DNA from: an uncultured Bacteroidales bacterium
GTDB lineage: Bacteria > Bacteroidota > Bacteroidia > Bacteroidales > Bacteroidaceae
NCBI GenBank assembly: GCA_945836755.1
Contig: CAMAMB010000010.1
Location: 1 to 56,137, forward strand
Reading direction: 5' to 3'
Length of the DNA stretch: 56,137 nt
The position numbers were made by a program, and so were the translations under genes. Every line of letters begins with the position of its first letter. The first letter of the stretch is position 1. Shown here one piece after another: positions 25,764 to 34,568 of the stretch. The notes below the pieces were generated by a model that saw only the letters and a list, made by a program, of their open reading frames with translations, did no database searches and was not told where the DNA came from.

Positions 25764-26570
25764 ATGAAACTCCGTCACAGACATACGCTCATCGCCCTGC
25801 TGCTCCTCGCCGTAGGCACAGGCACGGCCCTCGCCCTCAGCACACGCACTACGCAGACTGCACAGACCGCTGCCAGCGACGCCCTCAAGAAGGGACAGCC
25901 CACCAAGGTGGTCAACTGCACCAGGATAAACCGCCCATACGACATCGAAATTAGTTGTGGCCTCAGCGTCACTTACACCCCCGTCGACCAGACACCCGTG
26001 GTCATCGTCAGCGCACCCGAGGCCCTGCTGCCCCATGTGGCTGTAACGCAAAAAAGCAACAACCTCACCATCACCCTCACCAAGGAAGGTCAACGGCTGC
26101 GCAAGCGCGAACGCATCAATGTGCTCATCACAGGCCGCGTACCCCACGCCATCGACCTCAACTCGGGCTCCACGCTCCGCTTCGACAAGGGGCTGCAGAC
26201 CGACGGCGACTTCAGCCTCGAGGCCAGCAGCGGCGCCGTGGCCCAATGGGACGTCACCCTCAGCGTAAAAGGCAAGTTTGAGATAGAGAGCAACTCCGGC
26301 GCCGTGGTCAAGGGCAAAGGCATCGAAGCACACCACCTCGACATAGAAGCCAACAGCGGAGCCGTGGCCACCCTCGACGCCATCGGCACCCACAGCCTCA
26401 AAGCCGACGCCAACAGCGGCGGCGTGATCCACCTCAGCGGCAGCTCGACAGGCAGAGCCAGCCTCGAAGCCAGCAGCGGAGCCAGCATCAGGGCCCGAGA
26501 CTACCACGCCGCCTCCACCGACGTCGACATCAACAGCGGAGGCAATATCAAGCTGGGCAAACGCCCCTGA
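25764..26570 (+). CDS. DUF2807 (head-GIN type) auto-adhesin-like exported protein
   Basis: The 268-aa product starts with a Sec signal or anchor helix (about 8-25, LIALLLLAVGTGTALAL). The mature part begins with a beta strand block (DIEISCGLSVTYTP) followed by repeating strands with Asn/Ser-Ser-Gly-Ala turns: LNSGS, ASSGAV, SNSGAV, ANSGAV, ANSGGV, ASSGAS, INSGGN. This regular turn pattern fits the beta-roll of DUF2807 proteins, which are exported and of unknown function in Bacteroidetes. The start at 25764 is 91 bp after the promoter. It is not clearly linked to the his genes that follow after 227 bp. Confidence 0.88.
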   Translation: MKLRHRHTLIALLLLAVGTGTALALSTRTTQTAQTAASDALKKGQPTKVVNCTRINRPYDIEISCGLSVTYTPVDQTPVVIVSAPEALLPHVAVTQKSNNLTITLTKEGQRLRKRERINVLITGRVPHAIDLNSGSTLRFDKGLQTDGDFSLEASSGAVAQWDVTLSVKGKFEIESNSGAVVKGKGIEAHHLDIEANSGAVATLDAIGTHSLKADANSGGVIHLSGSSTGRASLEASSGASIRARDYHAASTDVDINSGGNIKLGKRP

Positions 26571-26627
26571 CGCCCCTCGCAACAAGGCCGCAGGCCACCC
26601 GGCGAAGCAAAAACAGACCCACAGACC

Positions 26628-26635
26628 TACATTTG
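26628..26635 (+). promoter_or_regulatory. Promoter -7 element of the his operon
   Basis: TACATTTG matches TAnnTTTG and would give a leader of about 155 nt before hisG. Confidence 0.5.
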
Positions 26636-26666
26636 GCTGCGCAGGTTTGCACGAGTGAAGAAAAAT

Positions 26667-26700
26667 GCCGTCATTTGCAATCAAATTATCAGCAAACGGC
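26667..26700 (+). promoter_or_regulatory. Hairpin in the his leader
   Basis: GCCG plus TTTGC (26667-26678) pair with GCAAA plus CGGC (26692-26700) around a 13-nt AT-rich loop, with a 3-nt bulge. A second small stem GCCTG/CAGGC lies just before the hisG start. The leader could regulate the operon. I see no His-rich leader peptide and no T-box motif. Confidence 0.3.
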
Positions 26701-26797
26701 GCTTCACGCGAGCACACCGACGCAGCCGCGCGCCATTTAGCTGTCAGCCTGTAGAGCAGGCCCACCCCTTCACTCCCCCTTCTAAACTTTCCTCCCC

Positions 26798-27649
26798 ATG
26801 CTCCGAATAGCCATACAAGCCAAAGGGCGGCTCAACGAAGACACCATGAGCCTGCTCAACGACGCCGGCATAGAAGTGGCCCCCGCCAAGCGCAAACTCG
26901 TGGCCAAGGCCAGCGGTTTCCCCATAGAAGTGCTCTACCTGCGCGACGACGACATACCCCAGGCCGTACACATAGGCGTGGCCGACGCGGGCATCGTGGG
27001 CCTCAACGAAGTGGCCGAGCGCGAGATGAAGCTGCATGAGGTCATGCGCCTCGGCTTCGGCCACTGCCGCATCTCGCTCGCTGTGCCCAAGGCCGTAGAC
27101 TACACCGGCTTAGAGTGGTTTCGCGGCAAGTGCGTGGCCACCTCATACCCCAACATACTGAGCCGCTTCTTCTACGAACAAGGCATCGACGCCGACATCT
27201 ACGAGATAGCCGGCTCGGTAGAGATAGCGCCCGCCGTGGGCCTGGCCGATGCCATCTTTGACATCGTCTCCTCCGGCGGCACACTCATACAGAACGGCCT
27301 CAAAGAGGTGGAGCAGGTGTTCCACAGCGAGGCCGTCCTCGTGGCCACCCCCGGCCTCTCCTCGTCGAAGCTCGAAGAAGTGGAGAAACTGAAGTTCCGC
27401 TTCACCTCCATCACAAGCAGCCGCGGCTACAAGTATGTGCTCATGAACCTGCCCCGACAGCAGGTCGATGCCGCCGTCAAGCTCATTCCCGGCATGCGGT
27501 CGCCCACCATCCTCCCCTTAGCCGACCCCGACTGGTGCTCCTTGCACACCGTGCTCGGCGAGGACGTGCTCTGGGAGAAAATAGAGCAGCTCAAGGCGCT
27601 CGGCGCTGAAGGCATCCTCGTGCTCAACCTCGAAAACATGATAGTATAA
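26798..27649 (+). CDS. hisG: ATP phosphoribosyltransferase (long form)
   Basis: This enzyme catalyses the first, feedback-regulated step of histidine synthesis, joining ATP and PRPP. The 283-aa length and C-terminal ACT-like regulatory domain (about 210-283, SITSSRGYKYVLMNLPRQQVDAAVKLIPGM) mark the long, self-regulated form that needs no HisZ. The catalytic part begins LRIAIQAKGRLNEDTMSLL. The PRPP-binding region is EIAPAVGLADAIFDIVSSGGTL. HisD follows after 87 bp and hisC after that, all on the same strand. Confidence 0.96.
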   Translation: MLRIAIQAKGRLNEDTMSLLNDAGIEVAPAKRKLVAKASGFPIEVLYLRDDDIPQAVHIGVADAGIVGLNEVAEREMKLHEVMRLGFGHCRISLAVPKAVDYTGLEWFRGKCVATSYPNILSRFFYEQGIDADIYEIAGSVEIAPAVGLADAIFDIVSSGGTLIQNGLKEVEQVFHSEAVLVATPGLSSSKLEEVEKLKFRFTSITSSRGYKYVLMNLPRQQVDAAVKLIPGMRSPTILPLADPDWCSLHTVLGEDVLWEKIEQLKALGAEGILVLNLENMIV

Positions 27650-27736
27650 GGCCCCTCACCCGAGCCGTCAACCCCACGGCTGCAGCGCCTCACCCGTCAC
27701 GCTGCGGCCTTTCTTGTCAATCCCCGCATACTGCCC

Positions 27737-29014
27737 ATGATCCATCTATACCCCGCAAAGGCCGAGTGGCCCGCCCTCACTGAACGCAACATACCCGACG
27801 ACGCCGCCATAAACCGCAGCGTGAGCGACATCATAGACACCGTAAGACGCAACGGCGACGCAGCCCTGCGCCACTACGCCGAAGCCTTCGACCACACCCA
27901 CATCGACCAAATCGAAGTGGGGGCCGACGAACGGCAAGACGCAGCCCGCCACGTCAGCGACGAGGTGAAAGCTGCCATCGAAGTGGCCCGCCACAACATC
28001 ATCCGCTTCCACCGCGAACAGCGACCCCACACCGTCGACATGGAGACGCAGCCCGGAGTGCGCTGCTGCCAGCACGCCCTGCCCATACAGCGCGTAGGCC
28101 TCTACATACCCGGCGGAAGGGCCCCGCTCTTCTCCACCGTGCTCATGCTGGCCCTGCCCGCCAAGATAGCCGGCTGCCCCGAAGTGGTGATGTGTACACC
28201 CCAAGGGCCCGACGGACGCATAGCGCCCGAGATACTCTACGCCGCCGAAGTCTGCGAAGTGGACCACATCTACCGCATAGGCGGCGCACAGGCCGTGGCA
28301 GCCATGGCCTACGGCACTGAAAGCGTCAGCCGCGTGGACAAAATATTCGGACCGGGCAACAGATACGTGACCCACGCCAAGCAACAGCTCAGCCGCCGAG
28401 TGGCCATAGACATGCCCGCCGGGCCAAGCGAAGTGCTCGTCGTGGCCGACGACACAGCCTCGCCCGCCTTCGTGGCAGCTGACATGCTCAGCCAGGCAGA
28501 ACACGGGCCAGACTCGCAAGCCATGCTCGTATGCCTCAGCGAAGACTTCGCACAGCGCGTAGAGCAGGAGATAAACCGCCAGACAGCCCTGCTCCACCGC
28601 GCCGACCTCGTCAGACAGTCGCTCAGCCACAGCCGCATCATCGTGCTCGCCTCGAGACAGGAGATGATGGACTTCAGCAATGCTTATGCGCCCGAGCACC
28701 TCATCATACAGACCACACAGCCATGGGAGCTGGCCACACAGGTGACGGCGGCAGGCAGCGTGTTCGTAGGCTACTACTCACCCGAATCGGCCGGCGACTA
28801 CGCCTCCGGCACCAACCACACCCTGCCCACAGGAGCATGGGCACGCTCGTACAGCGGAGTCAACCTCGACAGCTACTACCGCAAAATCACCTACCAGGAA
28901 CTCACACCCGAAGGCCTCAGAAGCCTCGCACCCACCATCGTGGCCATGGCCGAAGCCGAGGGACTGCAAGCACACGCCAACGCCGTGAAGCTCCGCATAC
29001 AGCCACAAGACTGA
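27737..29014 (+). CDS. hisD: Histidinol dehydrogenase
   Basis: This NAD- and zinc-dependent enzyme carries out the last two oxidations, L-histidinol to L-histidine. The 425-aa product has the usual length. Diagnostic stretches are VGLYIPGGRAPLFSTVLM, IGGAQAVAAMAYGT, KIFGPGNRYVTHAK, DMPAGPSEVLVVAD, LSQAEHGPDSQAML (zinc ligands Gln and His), and ESAGDYASGTNHTLPT (substrate- and metal-binding Asp and His). It is the second gene of the his cluster, and the spacer to hisC carries a 21-bp repeat. Confidence 0.97.
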   Translation: MIHLYPAKAEWPALTERNIPDDAAINRSVSDIIDTVRRNGDAALRHYAEAFDHTHIDQIEVGADERQDAARHVSDEVKAAIEVARHNIIRFHREQRPHTVDMETQPGVRCCQHALPIQRVGLYIPGGRAPLFSTVLMLALPAKIAGCPEVVMCTPQGPDGRIAPEILYAAEVCEVDHIYRIGGAQAVAAMAYGTESVSRVDKIFGPGNRYVTHAKQQLSRRVAIDMPAGPSEVLVVADDTASPAFVAADMLSQAEHGPDSQAMLVCLSEDFAQRVEQEINRQTALLHRADLVRQSLSHSRIIVLASRQEMMDFSNAYAPEHLIIQTTQPWELATQVTAAGSVFVGYYSPESAGDYASGTNHTLPTGAWARSYSGVNLDSYYRKITYQELTPEGLRSLAPTIVAMAEAEGLQAHANAVKLRIQPQD

Positions 29015-29056
29015 CCACACAGCCACACTACCACGCCACACAGCCACAACGCGCCC
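29015..29056 (+). repeat. 21-bp repeat, two copies, in hisD-hisC spacer
   Basis: CCACACAGCCACA occurs at 29015 and 29036, exactly 21 bp apart, within an operon spacer of 75 bp. Confidence 0.6.
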
Positions 29057-29089
29057 ACAACCATTCATCCCTCCCCGCAAAACCTCACG

Positions 29090-30112
29090 ATGAACTTTCC
29101 CTTCCGCCCACACATACGCTCCATAGCCCCCTACTCCACCGCACGCGACGACTACAAAGGCGGCGACATCAGCGTATGGCTCGACGCTAACGAAAGCCCC
29201 TACGACAACGGCGTCAACCGCTACCCCGACCCACACCAGAAAGCCCTCAAGCAAGCCATCGGACGGCTCAAAGGCGTAGAGACCGACCGCATCTTCATTG
29301 GCAACGGCTCAGACGAGGCCATAGACCTCTGCTTCCGCCTCTTCTGCGAACCGGCGACCGACAACGTCGTGGCCATCTCGCCGAGCTATGGCATGTATAC
29401 CGTATCGGCCGCTGTCAACAACGTGGAAGTGCGCGAGGTGGCCCTGGGCGAAGACTTCCGCCTGCCCGTCGAGGGCCTGCTCGAAGCAGCCGACGCACAC
29501 ACTAAACTCATGTGGGTATGTTCGCCCAACAACCCCACCGGAAACGCCTTCAGCCGAGCCGACCTGGAAAAGCTGGCCGACAGCTTCGAAGGCATGCTCA
29601 TCGTGGACGAAGCCTATGTAGACTTCTCGGCAAAGGGGTCGATGCTCCCCCTCATGGAGCGCCATCCCCGCCTCATCGTGCTCCAGACCCTCTCGAAGGC
29701 ATGGGGCATGGCCGGCTTGCGGCTGGGGCTCGCCTTCGCCCATCCCGAAGTGGCCGCCGCCATGGCCCACATCAAGTATCCGTATAACGTCAACGGCCCC
29801 ACGCAGGCCGAGGTAATCCGGCGCCTAAGCGTAGAGCCGCACGATGCACATGTGGCCGAAGTGTGCAGCGAGCGAAGCAGACTGGCCACGCTGCTGCCAC
29901 AACTGGCATGCGTCAGGAAGGTATGGCCCTCCGACGCCAATTTCTTTCTCGTAGAGGTGGACGACGCCGACAGCGTCTACAACTTCCTGGTAGACCACGG
30001 CATCATCGCCCGCAACCGCAACCGCGTCCCCCTCTGCCACGGCTGCCTGCGCATCACCATCGGCACACCCGCCGAAAACGACCGCCTGCTCGCCGTGCTC
30101 AACCGCTACTGA
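29090..30112 (+). CDS. hisC: Histidinol-phosphate aminotransferase
   Basis: This class I/II PLP aminotransferase converts imidazole-acetol phosphate to histidinol phosphate. The 340-aa product is typical. WLDANESPYDN is the substrate-binding start. FIGNGSDEAIDLCFR, VCSPNNPTGNAF, IVDEAYVDFS, and the PLP lysine near 203 in TLSKAWGMAGLRLG follow in order. The C-terminus has GCLRITIGTPAEND. It closes the visible his cluster; hisB, usual next in Bacteroidales, is not here. Its stop is only 24 bp from the stop of the convergent argE-like gene. Confidence 0.95.
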   Translation: MNFPFRPHIRSIAPYSTARDDYKGGDISVWLDANESPYDNGVNRYPDPHQKALKQAIGRLKGVETDRIFIGNGSDEAIDLCFRLFCEPATDNVVAISPSYGMYTVSAAVNNVEVREVALGEDFRLPVEGLLEAADAHTKLMWVCSPNNPTGNAFSRADLEKLADSFEGMLIVDEAYVDFSAKGSMLPLMERHPRLIVLQTLSKAWGMAGLRLGLAFAHPEVAAAMAHIKYPYNVNGPTQAEVIRRLSVEPHDAHVAEVCSERSRLATLLPQLACVRKVWPSDANFFLVEVDDADSVYNFLVDHGIIARNRNRVPLCHGCLRITIGTPAENDRLLAVLNRY

Positions 30113-30136
30113 GCTCCGGGCAAGGCCGCAACCCCC

Positions 30137-31207
30137 TCAACCCTCGTCCACACCACGGCCCGTAATGACGGCATGATACTTGGCAAGGGCATCACTCAGC
30201 TCCGCCCGCTCGATATACTCGTCAGCCGTGTGCGAACGGGACGAATGGCCCGGGCCGTACTTGAAAGAGGGGAAGGGCATCAGCGCCTGGTCACTGAGCG
30301 TAGGAGAACCGAAGGCACGACCACCAAGAGCCACCGCACGCTGCACCAAAGGGTGGTGCTCGTCAATGCGAGACGAGGAGAGACGCGTGGAACGGGCCCG
30401 CACCTCGCTGCCCACCTGCCCCTCGATGGCGGCCAGCAGCTCGGCGTTGGTGTAACACTCGTTGGAACGCACATCCACCACAAACTTACAGGCATCCGGC
30501 ACGACGTTGTGCTGGGTGCCTGCCTCAATTTGTGTCACCGACATCTTGACAGGACCAAGCAGGGGCGACACCTTGGGGAAGACGTAGCTGCGAAACCACG
30601 CCACGTCGTCGAGCGCCCGGTAGATGGCATTGACGCCCTCGTCGCGGGCAGCATGACCGGCCTTGCCGCGGGCCACGCAGTCGAGCACCATGAGCCCCTT
30701 CTCGGCAATGGCAGGCTGCATGGCCGTGGGCTCTCCCACGATGGCCACAGCCACTTCCGGCAACTCGGGCAATACAGCCTCTATGCCCCCCCTGCCCGAC
30801 ACTTCCTCCTCGGCCGAGGCCAGGAAGACGAGCCTGTAGGGCAGCCGCTCCCGACGTAGAGAGAGAAACGTGAGCAAGAGACACACGAGGCCGCCGCCAC
30901 AGTCGTTGCTGCCTAAGCCGTAGAGGCGGCCGTCCTCCGACACCGGCTCGAAGGGATTGCGCTGCCATCCGCTCACGGGCCGCACGGTGTCGATATGGGC
31001 GTTGAGCAGCAACACGGGCCGCGCGTCGGAGGGCGTGGCCTCCTGCTCGCACCACACGTTGTGGCCAAGGCGTCGCGGTGCAGCCCCCTGCTCCCGCAGA
31101 TAGGCTTCAAGGTAGTCGGCCACGGCTCCCTCCTCGCGACTCACGGAGGGGCGGCGTATCAGTTCGCTCAGGAGGCGCAGTGCCTCGTCGGTAAGGGTTG
31201 TCCACAT
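30137..31207 (-). CDS. argE: M20 family deacylase, acetylornithine deacetylase-like (ArgE)
   Basis: The 356-aa product is a di-zinc M20 peptidase-family enzyme. Metal and catalytic residues are in LLNAHIDTVRPVSGW, GLGSNDCGGG, SAEEEVSGRGGIE and VGEPTAMQPAIAEKG, with the last His near the C-terminus in GHSSRSHTADEYI. In Bacteroidetes this subgroup removes the acyl group of the arginine pathway, where intermediates are often N-succinylated instead of N-acetylated. The exact acyl group cannot be read here. The start at 31207 lies 55 bp after a TATTTTTG element. No other arg gene is adjacent. A generic M20 dipeptidase remains possible. Confidence 0.82.
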   Translation of the reverse strand: MWTTLTDEALRLLSELIRRPSVSREEGAVADYLEAYLREQGAAPRRLGHNVWCEQEATPSDARPVLLLNAHIDTVRPVSGWQRNPFEPVSEDGRLYGLGSNDCGGGLVCLLLTFLSLRRERLPYRLVFLASAEEEVSGRGGIEAVLPELPEVAVAIVGEPTAMQPAIAEKGLMVLDCVARGKAGHAARDEGVNAIYRALDDVAWFRSYVFPKVSPLLGPVKMSVTQIEAGTQHNVVPDACKFVVDVRSNECYTNAELLAAIEGQVGSEVRARSTRLSSSRIDEHHPLVQRAVALGGRAFGSPTLSDQALMPFPSFKYGPGHSSRSHTADEYIERAELSDALAKYHAVITGRGVDEG

Positions 31208-31261
31208 GATGAGAGGGTATAAAGACGGCCGCAGAAGGCTTTCGCCCATCCCGCGACCCCA

Positions 31262-31269
31262 CAAAAATA
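31262..31269 (-). promoter_or_regulatory. Promoter -7 element of the argE-like gene
   Basis: On the minus strand this reads TATTTTTG, matching TAnnTTTG, 55 bp before the start. Confidence 0.5.
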
Positions 31270-31310
31270 ACAAAAACCTATGCGCCCACAGCCGTTTAAT
31301 AAAAAATAAA

Positions 31311-31318
31311 TAACTTTG
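31311..31318 (+). promoter_or_regulatory. Promoter -7 element of the acyl-CoA ligase gene
   Basis: TAACTTTG followed by C matches TAnnTTTG, 38 bp before the start. The upstream flank is an A-rich tract. Confidence 0.6.
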
Positions 31319-31355
31319 CTCCCATAGAGGCTATAGCTCCCCTATCCCACAAGTC

Positions 31356-33203
31356 ATGCAAACACTTTGTCACCTCTCCCAACTCATTGCGCGGCAGGCC
31401 AAGAAGTACGGCGAACGTGCCGCCCTCAGCTACCGCGACTACGACAAGGGGCAGTGGATTGACATCTCCTGGAACACCTTTGCCCGCCAAGTACACAAAG
31501 CGTCCATCGCCCTGCTCCGCATGGGCGCCAAGGTGCAGGAGAACATCGCTGTCTTCTCCCAAAACAAGCCGGAGAGCCACTTCGTCGACTTCGGCGCCTA
31601 TGGCATCCGCGTGGTCACCATCCCCTTCTACGCCACAAGCAGCGCAGCCCAGGTGGCCTACATGATGAACGACGCCGCCATACGCTTCCTCTTCGTGGGC
31701 GAGCAGTCACAATACGACACGGCCTTCAGTGTGGTGTCCGTATGCAAGTCGCTCGAGCGCATCATCATCTTCGACCCCTCTGTACGTAGACACCCTAACG
31801 ACCACTTCAGCATCTACCTCAGCGAGTTCCTCGCCATGGGAGAAGGAGATGGCCTCCAGGAGTTGGAAGAAGAGTTCAAGCGCCGCCAGCAAGATGCCAA
31901 CTTCGACGACCTCTGCAACATACTCTACACCAGCGGCACCACCGGACAAAGCAAAGGCGTCATGCTGACCTACGAGCAGTATCACGAAGCCCTGAAAGCC
32001 AACGACGCCGTCCTTCCACTCTCTGACGACGACGTCTTCCTCAACTTTCTGCCCTACACCCACATCTTCGAGCGCGGCTGGTGCTACCTCGGTCTGAGCG
32101 AGGGAGCACGCCAGTGCATCAACCTGCGGCCCACCGACGTCCAGCGCTCCCTCCAGGAAGTCCACCCCACCTGCATGTCGTCCGTCCCCCGCTTCTGGGA
32201 GAAAGTCTACCAGGCTGTGCTCGACAAGATGGAGCACGGCAGCTTCATGGAGCGCAAGCTCATACGCGAGGCATTAGAGGTAGGCAGCCGTTACTGGACT
32301 AAATACAAGTCGCAGCGCAAGCCCGCCCCGCTCTACCTGCAGCTACAGTATCAGATGTACGACAAAACCATCATCCGCATACTCCGCAAGACACTGGGTC
32401 TCGAGCGCGCCAACTTCTTCCCCACCGCCGGAGCAGCCGTATCGCCCGAAGTCGAGCGCTTCGTCCATGCAGCCGGCCTCAACATGGTCTGCGGCTACGG
32501 GCTGACCGAGAGCCTCGCCACCGTCTCGTGCGACAGCATGACGCAGCCCGTCACCCTCGGTTCCGTAGGCCGTATCGTACCAGGCTTAGAGATTAAAATC
32601 GGCGCCAACGACGAGATACTCCTACGCGGAAAGACCATCACCAAAGGCTACTACAAGAAAGACTCAGCCACAAAGGAAGCCATCGACGCCGAAGGCTGGT
32701 TCCACACAGGCGACGCCGGCTACATGAAAAACGGGGAGCTCTTCCTCAGAGAGCGCATCAAGGACCTCTTCAAGACAAGCAACGGCAAATACATCGCCCC
32801 ACAGATGATAGAGTCTAAGCTCGTCCTCGACAAATACTTCGACCAAGTTGTCATCGTGGCCGACGACCGCAAGTTTGTCAGCGCCCTCATCGTCCCCAGC
32901 TACCACCTGCTCGAGAAATTCGCAGCCGACCGCGGCCTCAACGTGACCGACCGCCGGGCACTCTGCTCCCACCCCACCGTCATGGCATTCTTCACCGAGC
33001 GCATCGACACCCTTCAGCAAGAGCTCGCCCACTACGAAAAGATCAAGCGCTTCGTACTCCTACCCGAGCCCTTCACCATGGAGAACGAAGAACTCACCAA
33101 CACGCTCAAAGTCAGACGCAGAGTAGTCTACGACCACTACGCCGACACCATCGAGCGACTATACGCAGAAGCCGAGGCAGACATGCCACAAGCACACACA
33201 TAG
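31356..33203 (+). CDS. Long-chain fatty acid--CoA ligase (AMP-binding)
   Basis: The 615-aa enzyme activates fatty acids with ATP to acyl-AMP and then acyl-CoA. Motifs are ILYTSGTTGQSKGVML (phosphate loop, about 189-204), FLPYTHIFERGWCYLGL, GYGLTESLATVSCDS, and EGWFHTGDAGYMKNGELFLRERIKDLFKTSNGKYIAPQMIE, which includes the adenylate-binding Asp and Arg. The size and the FERxW-like segment fit the long-chain ACSL/FAA subgroup common in Bacteroidetes. It has its own promoter, and prfB begins 51 bp after its stop. Confidence 0.92.
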   Translation: MQTLCHLSQLIARQAKKYGERAALSYRDYDKGQWIDISWNTFARQVHKASIALLRMGAKVQENIAVFSQNKPESHFVDFGAYGIRVVTIPFYATSSAAQVAYMMNDAAIRFLFVGEQSQYDTAFSVVSVCKSLERIIIFDPSVRRHPNDHFSIYLSEFLAMGEGDGLQELEEEFKRRQQDANFDDLCNILYTSGTTGQSKGVMLTYEQYHEALKANDAVLPLSDDDVFLNFLPYTHIFERGWCYLGLSEGARQCINLRPTDVQRSLQEVHPTCMSSVPRFWEKVYQAVLDKMEHGSFMERKLIREALEVGSRYWTKYKSQRKPAPLYLQLQYQMYDKTIIRILRKTLGLERANFFPTAGAAVSPEVERFVHAAGLNMVCGYGLTESLATVSCDSMTQPVTLGSVGRIVPGLEIKIGANDEILLRGKTITKGYYKKDSATKEAIDAEGWFHTGDAGYMKNGELFLRERIKDLFKTSNGKYIAPQMIESKLVLDKYFDQVVIVADDRKFVSALIVPSYHLLEKFAADRGLNVTDRRALCSHPTVMAFFTERIDTLQQELAHYEKIKRFVLLPEPFTMENEELTNTLKVRRRVVYDHYADTIERLYAEAEADMPQAHT

Positions 33204-33254
33204 CACACAGCCCCATCCACAACCCTTCTATCCACCACCACCATACATCCTCCC

Positions 33255-34376
33255 GTGATCACAGCCGAACAACTCAAAGACACCCTCACCCGCGTCGAAG
33301 CCCTCCACCGCTACCTCGACATCGACACCAAGACCATCGCCCTCGAAGAAGAGCAGCTGCGCACCCAGGCGCCCGACTTCTGGGACGACGCCAAGCGCGC
33401 AGAAGAGCAGATGAAGAAAGTGAAAGCCTTGGAGAAATGGATAGAAGGCTACAAGCAAGTCAAGCTACTCACCGACGAACTCTCGCTCGCCTTCGACTTC
33501 TACAAAGAACAGATGGTCACCGAAGAAGAAGTCGACAACGCCTACACCCAAGCCGTCGAAGCCATCGAGGAACTCGAAATGCGAAACATGCTCCGCCAGG
33601 AAGAAGACAGCATGGACTGCGTGCTGAAAATCAACTCCGGAGCCGGCGGCACCGAAAGCCAAGACTGGGCCTCCATGCTCATGCGCATGTACATACGCTA
33701 CGCTGAGCAGCACGGACATAAATGCACCATCTCTTACCTCCAAGAGGGCGACGAGGCCGGCATCAAGACCGTCACCATGGAAATAGAAGGCGACGACGCC
33801 TACGGATACCTCAAAAGCGAAAACGGAGTACACCGCCTCGTGCGCGTCTCACCCTTCAACGCACAAGGCAAGCGAATGACCTCCTTCGCCTCCGTCTTCG
33901 TCACACCGCTCGTCGACGACTCCATCGAAGTCTACGTCGACCCCTCACGCATCTCATGGGACCTCTTCCGCTCCGGAGGAGCAGGCGGACAGAATGTCAA
34001 CAAAGTAGAGACCGGAGTACGACTACGCTACCTGTACAAAGACCCCGACACCGGAGAAGAAGAGGAAATACTCATCGAAAACACAGAGAGCCGCAAGCAG
34101 CTCGAAAACCGCGAAAACGCCATGCGACTCCTACGCTCGCAACTCTACGACCGCGCCCTACAAAAGCGTAAGGCAGCACAGGCGAAAATCGAAGCCGGAA
34201 AGAAAAAGATAGAATGGGGCAGCCAGATACGCTCCTACGTCTTCGACGACCGACGGGTCAAAGACCACCGCACCGGATACCAGACCAGCGACGTGGGAGG
34301 CGTCATGGACGGAAAGCTCGACGGCTTCATCAAAGCCTACCTCATGGAATTCAGCGAGACAAGCCAGCAAGACTAA
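33255..34376 (+). CDS. prfB: Peptide chain release factor 2
   Basis: RF2 reads UGA and UAA stop codons and triggers peptide release. The 373-aa product has the SPF stop-recognition motif (199-201, RVSPFNAQG) and the GGQ hydrolysis motif (244-246, SGGAGGQNVNK). The start is GTG at 33255. The programmed +1 frameshift found in many bacteria is absent: the equivalent position (HRYLDID) is read straight through with no in-frame UGA. It is followed by a tiny membrane protein gene and a CYTH gene with very small gaps, suggesting one operon. Confidence 0.96.
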   Translation: MITAEQLKDTLTRVEALHRYLDIDTKTIALEEEQLRTQAPDFWDDAKRAEEQMKKVKALEKWIEGYKQVKLLTDELSLAFDFYKEQMVTEEEVDNAYTQAVEAIEELEMRNMLRQEEDSMDCVLKINSGAGGTESQDWASMLMRMYIRYAEQHGHKCTISYLQEGDEAGIKTVTMEIEGDDAYGYLKSENGVHRLVRVSPFNAQGKRMTSFASVFVTPLVDDSIEVYVDPSRISWDLFRSGGAGGQNVNKVETGVRLRYLYKDPDTGEEEEILIENTESRKQLENRENAMRLLRSQLYDRALQKRKAAQAKIEAGKKKIEWGSQIRSYVFDDRRVKDHRTGYQTSDVGGVMDGKLDGFIKAYLMEFSETSQQD

Positions 34377-34425
34377 ACCACACCCACACCCCGCAATCAC
34401 ATTAACCTTCAATCATACCACCACC

Positions 34426-34566
34426 ATGAACAAAGTAAAAAACGCAAAGCGTGAAGCACGCAAAGCACGCGAAGCACGTCAGGCACGACGTGTGGTCAAC
34501 GGCATCTTCATAGCCCTCATCCTCCTCATGATACTCTCCCTGCTGGGCTACTACCTCCTGTCGTAA
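34426..34566 (+). CDS. 46-aa basic single-pass membrane microprotein
   Basis: The frame starts at ATG 34426 and ends with TAA 34564-34566, two bases before the CYTH ATG. The first 22 residues are very basic and helical, with repeated KxAREAR-type units (KNAKREARKAREARQARR). A hydrophobic helix follows (about 25-45, IFIALILLMILSLLGYYLL). Predicted topology is a cytoplasmic Lys/Arg-rich tail and one membrane helix. Its position between prfB and the CYTH gene, with a 2-bp gap, supports a real, co-translated gene. The function is unknown; the tail could bind RNA, ribosomes or DNA at the membrane. Confidence 0.75.
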   Translation: MNKVKNAKREARKAREARQARRVVNGIFIALILLMILSLLGYYLLS

Positions 34567-34568
34567 AC

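Noticed and set aside
33255-33330. Programmed frameshift in prfB
   Set aside because: The reading frame is continuous from the GTG; no CUU-UGA or similar slippery stop is present at the usual site.
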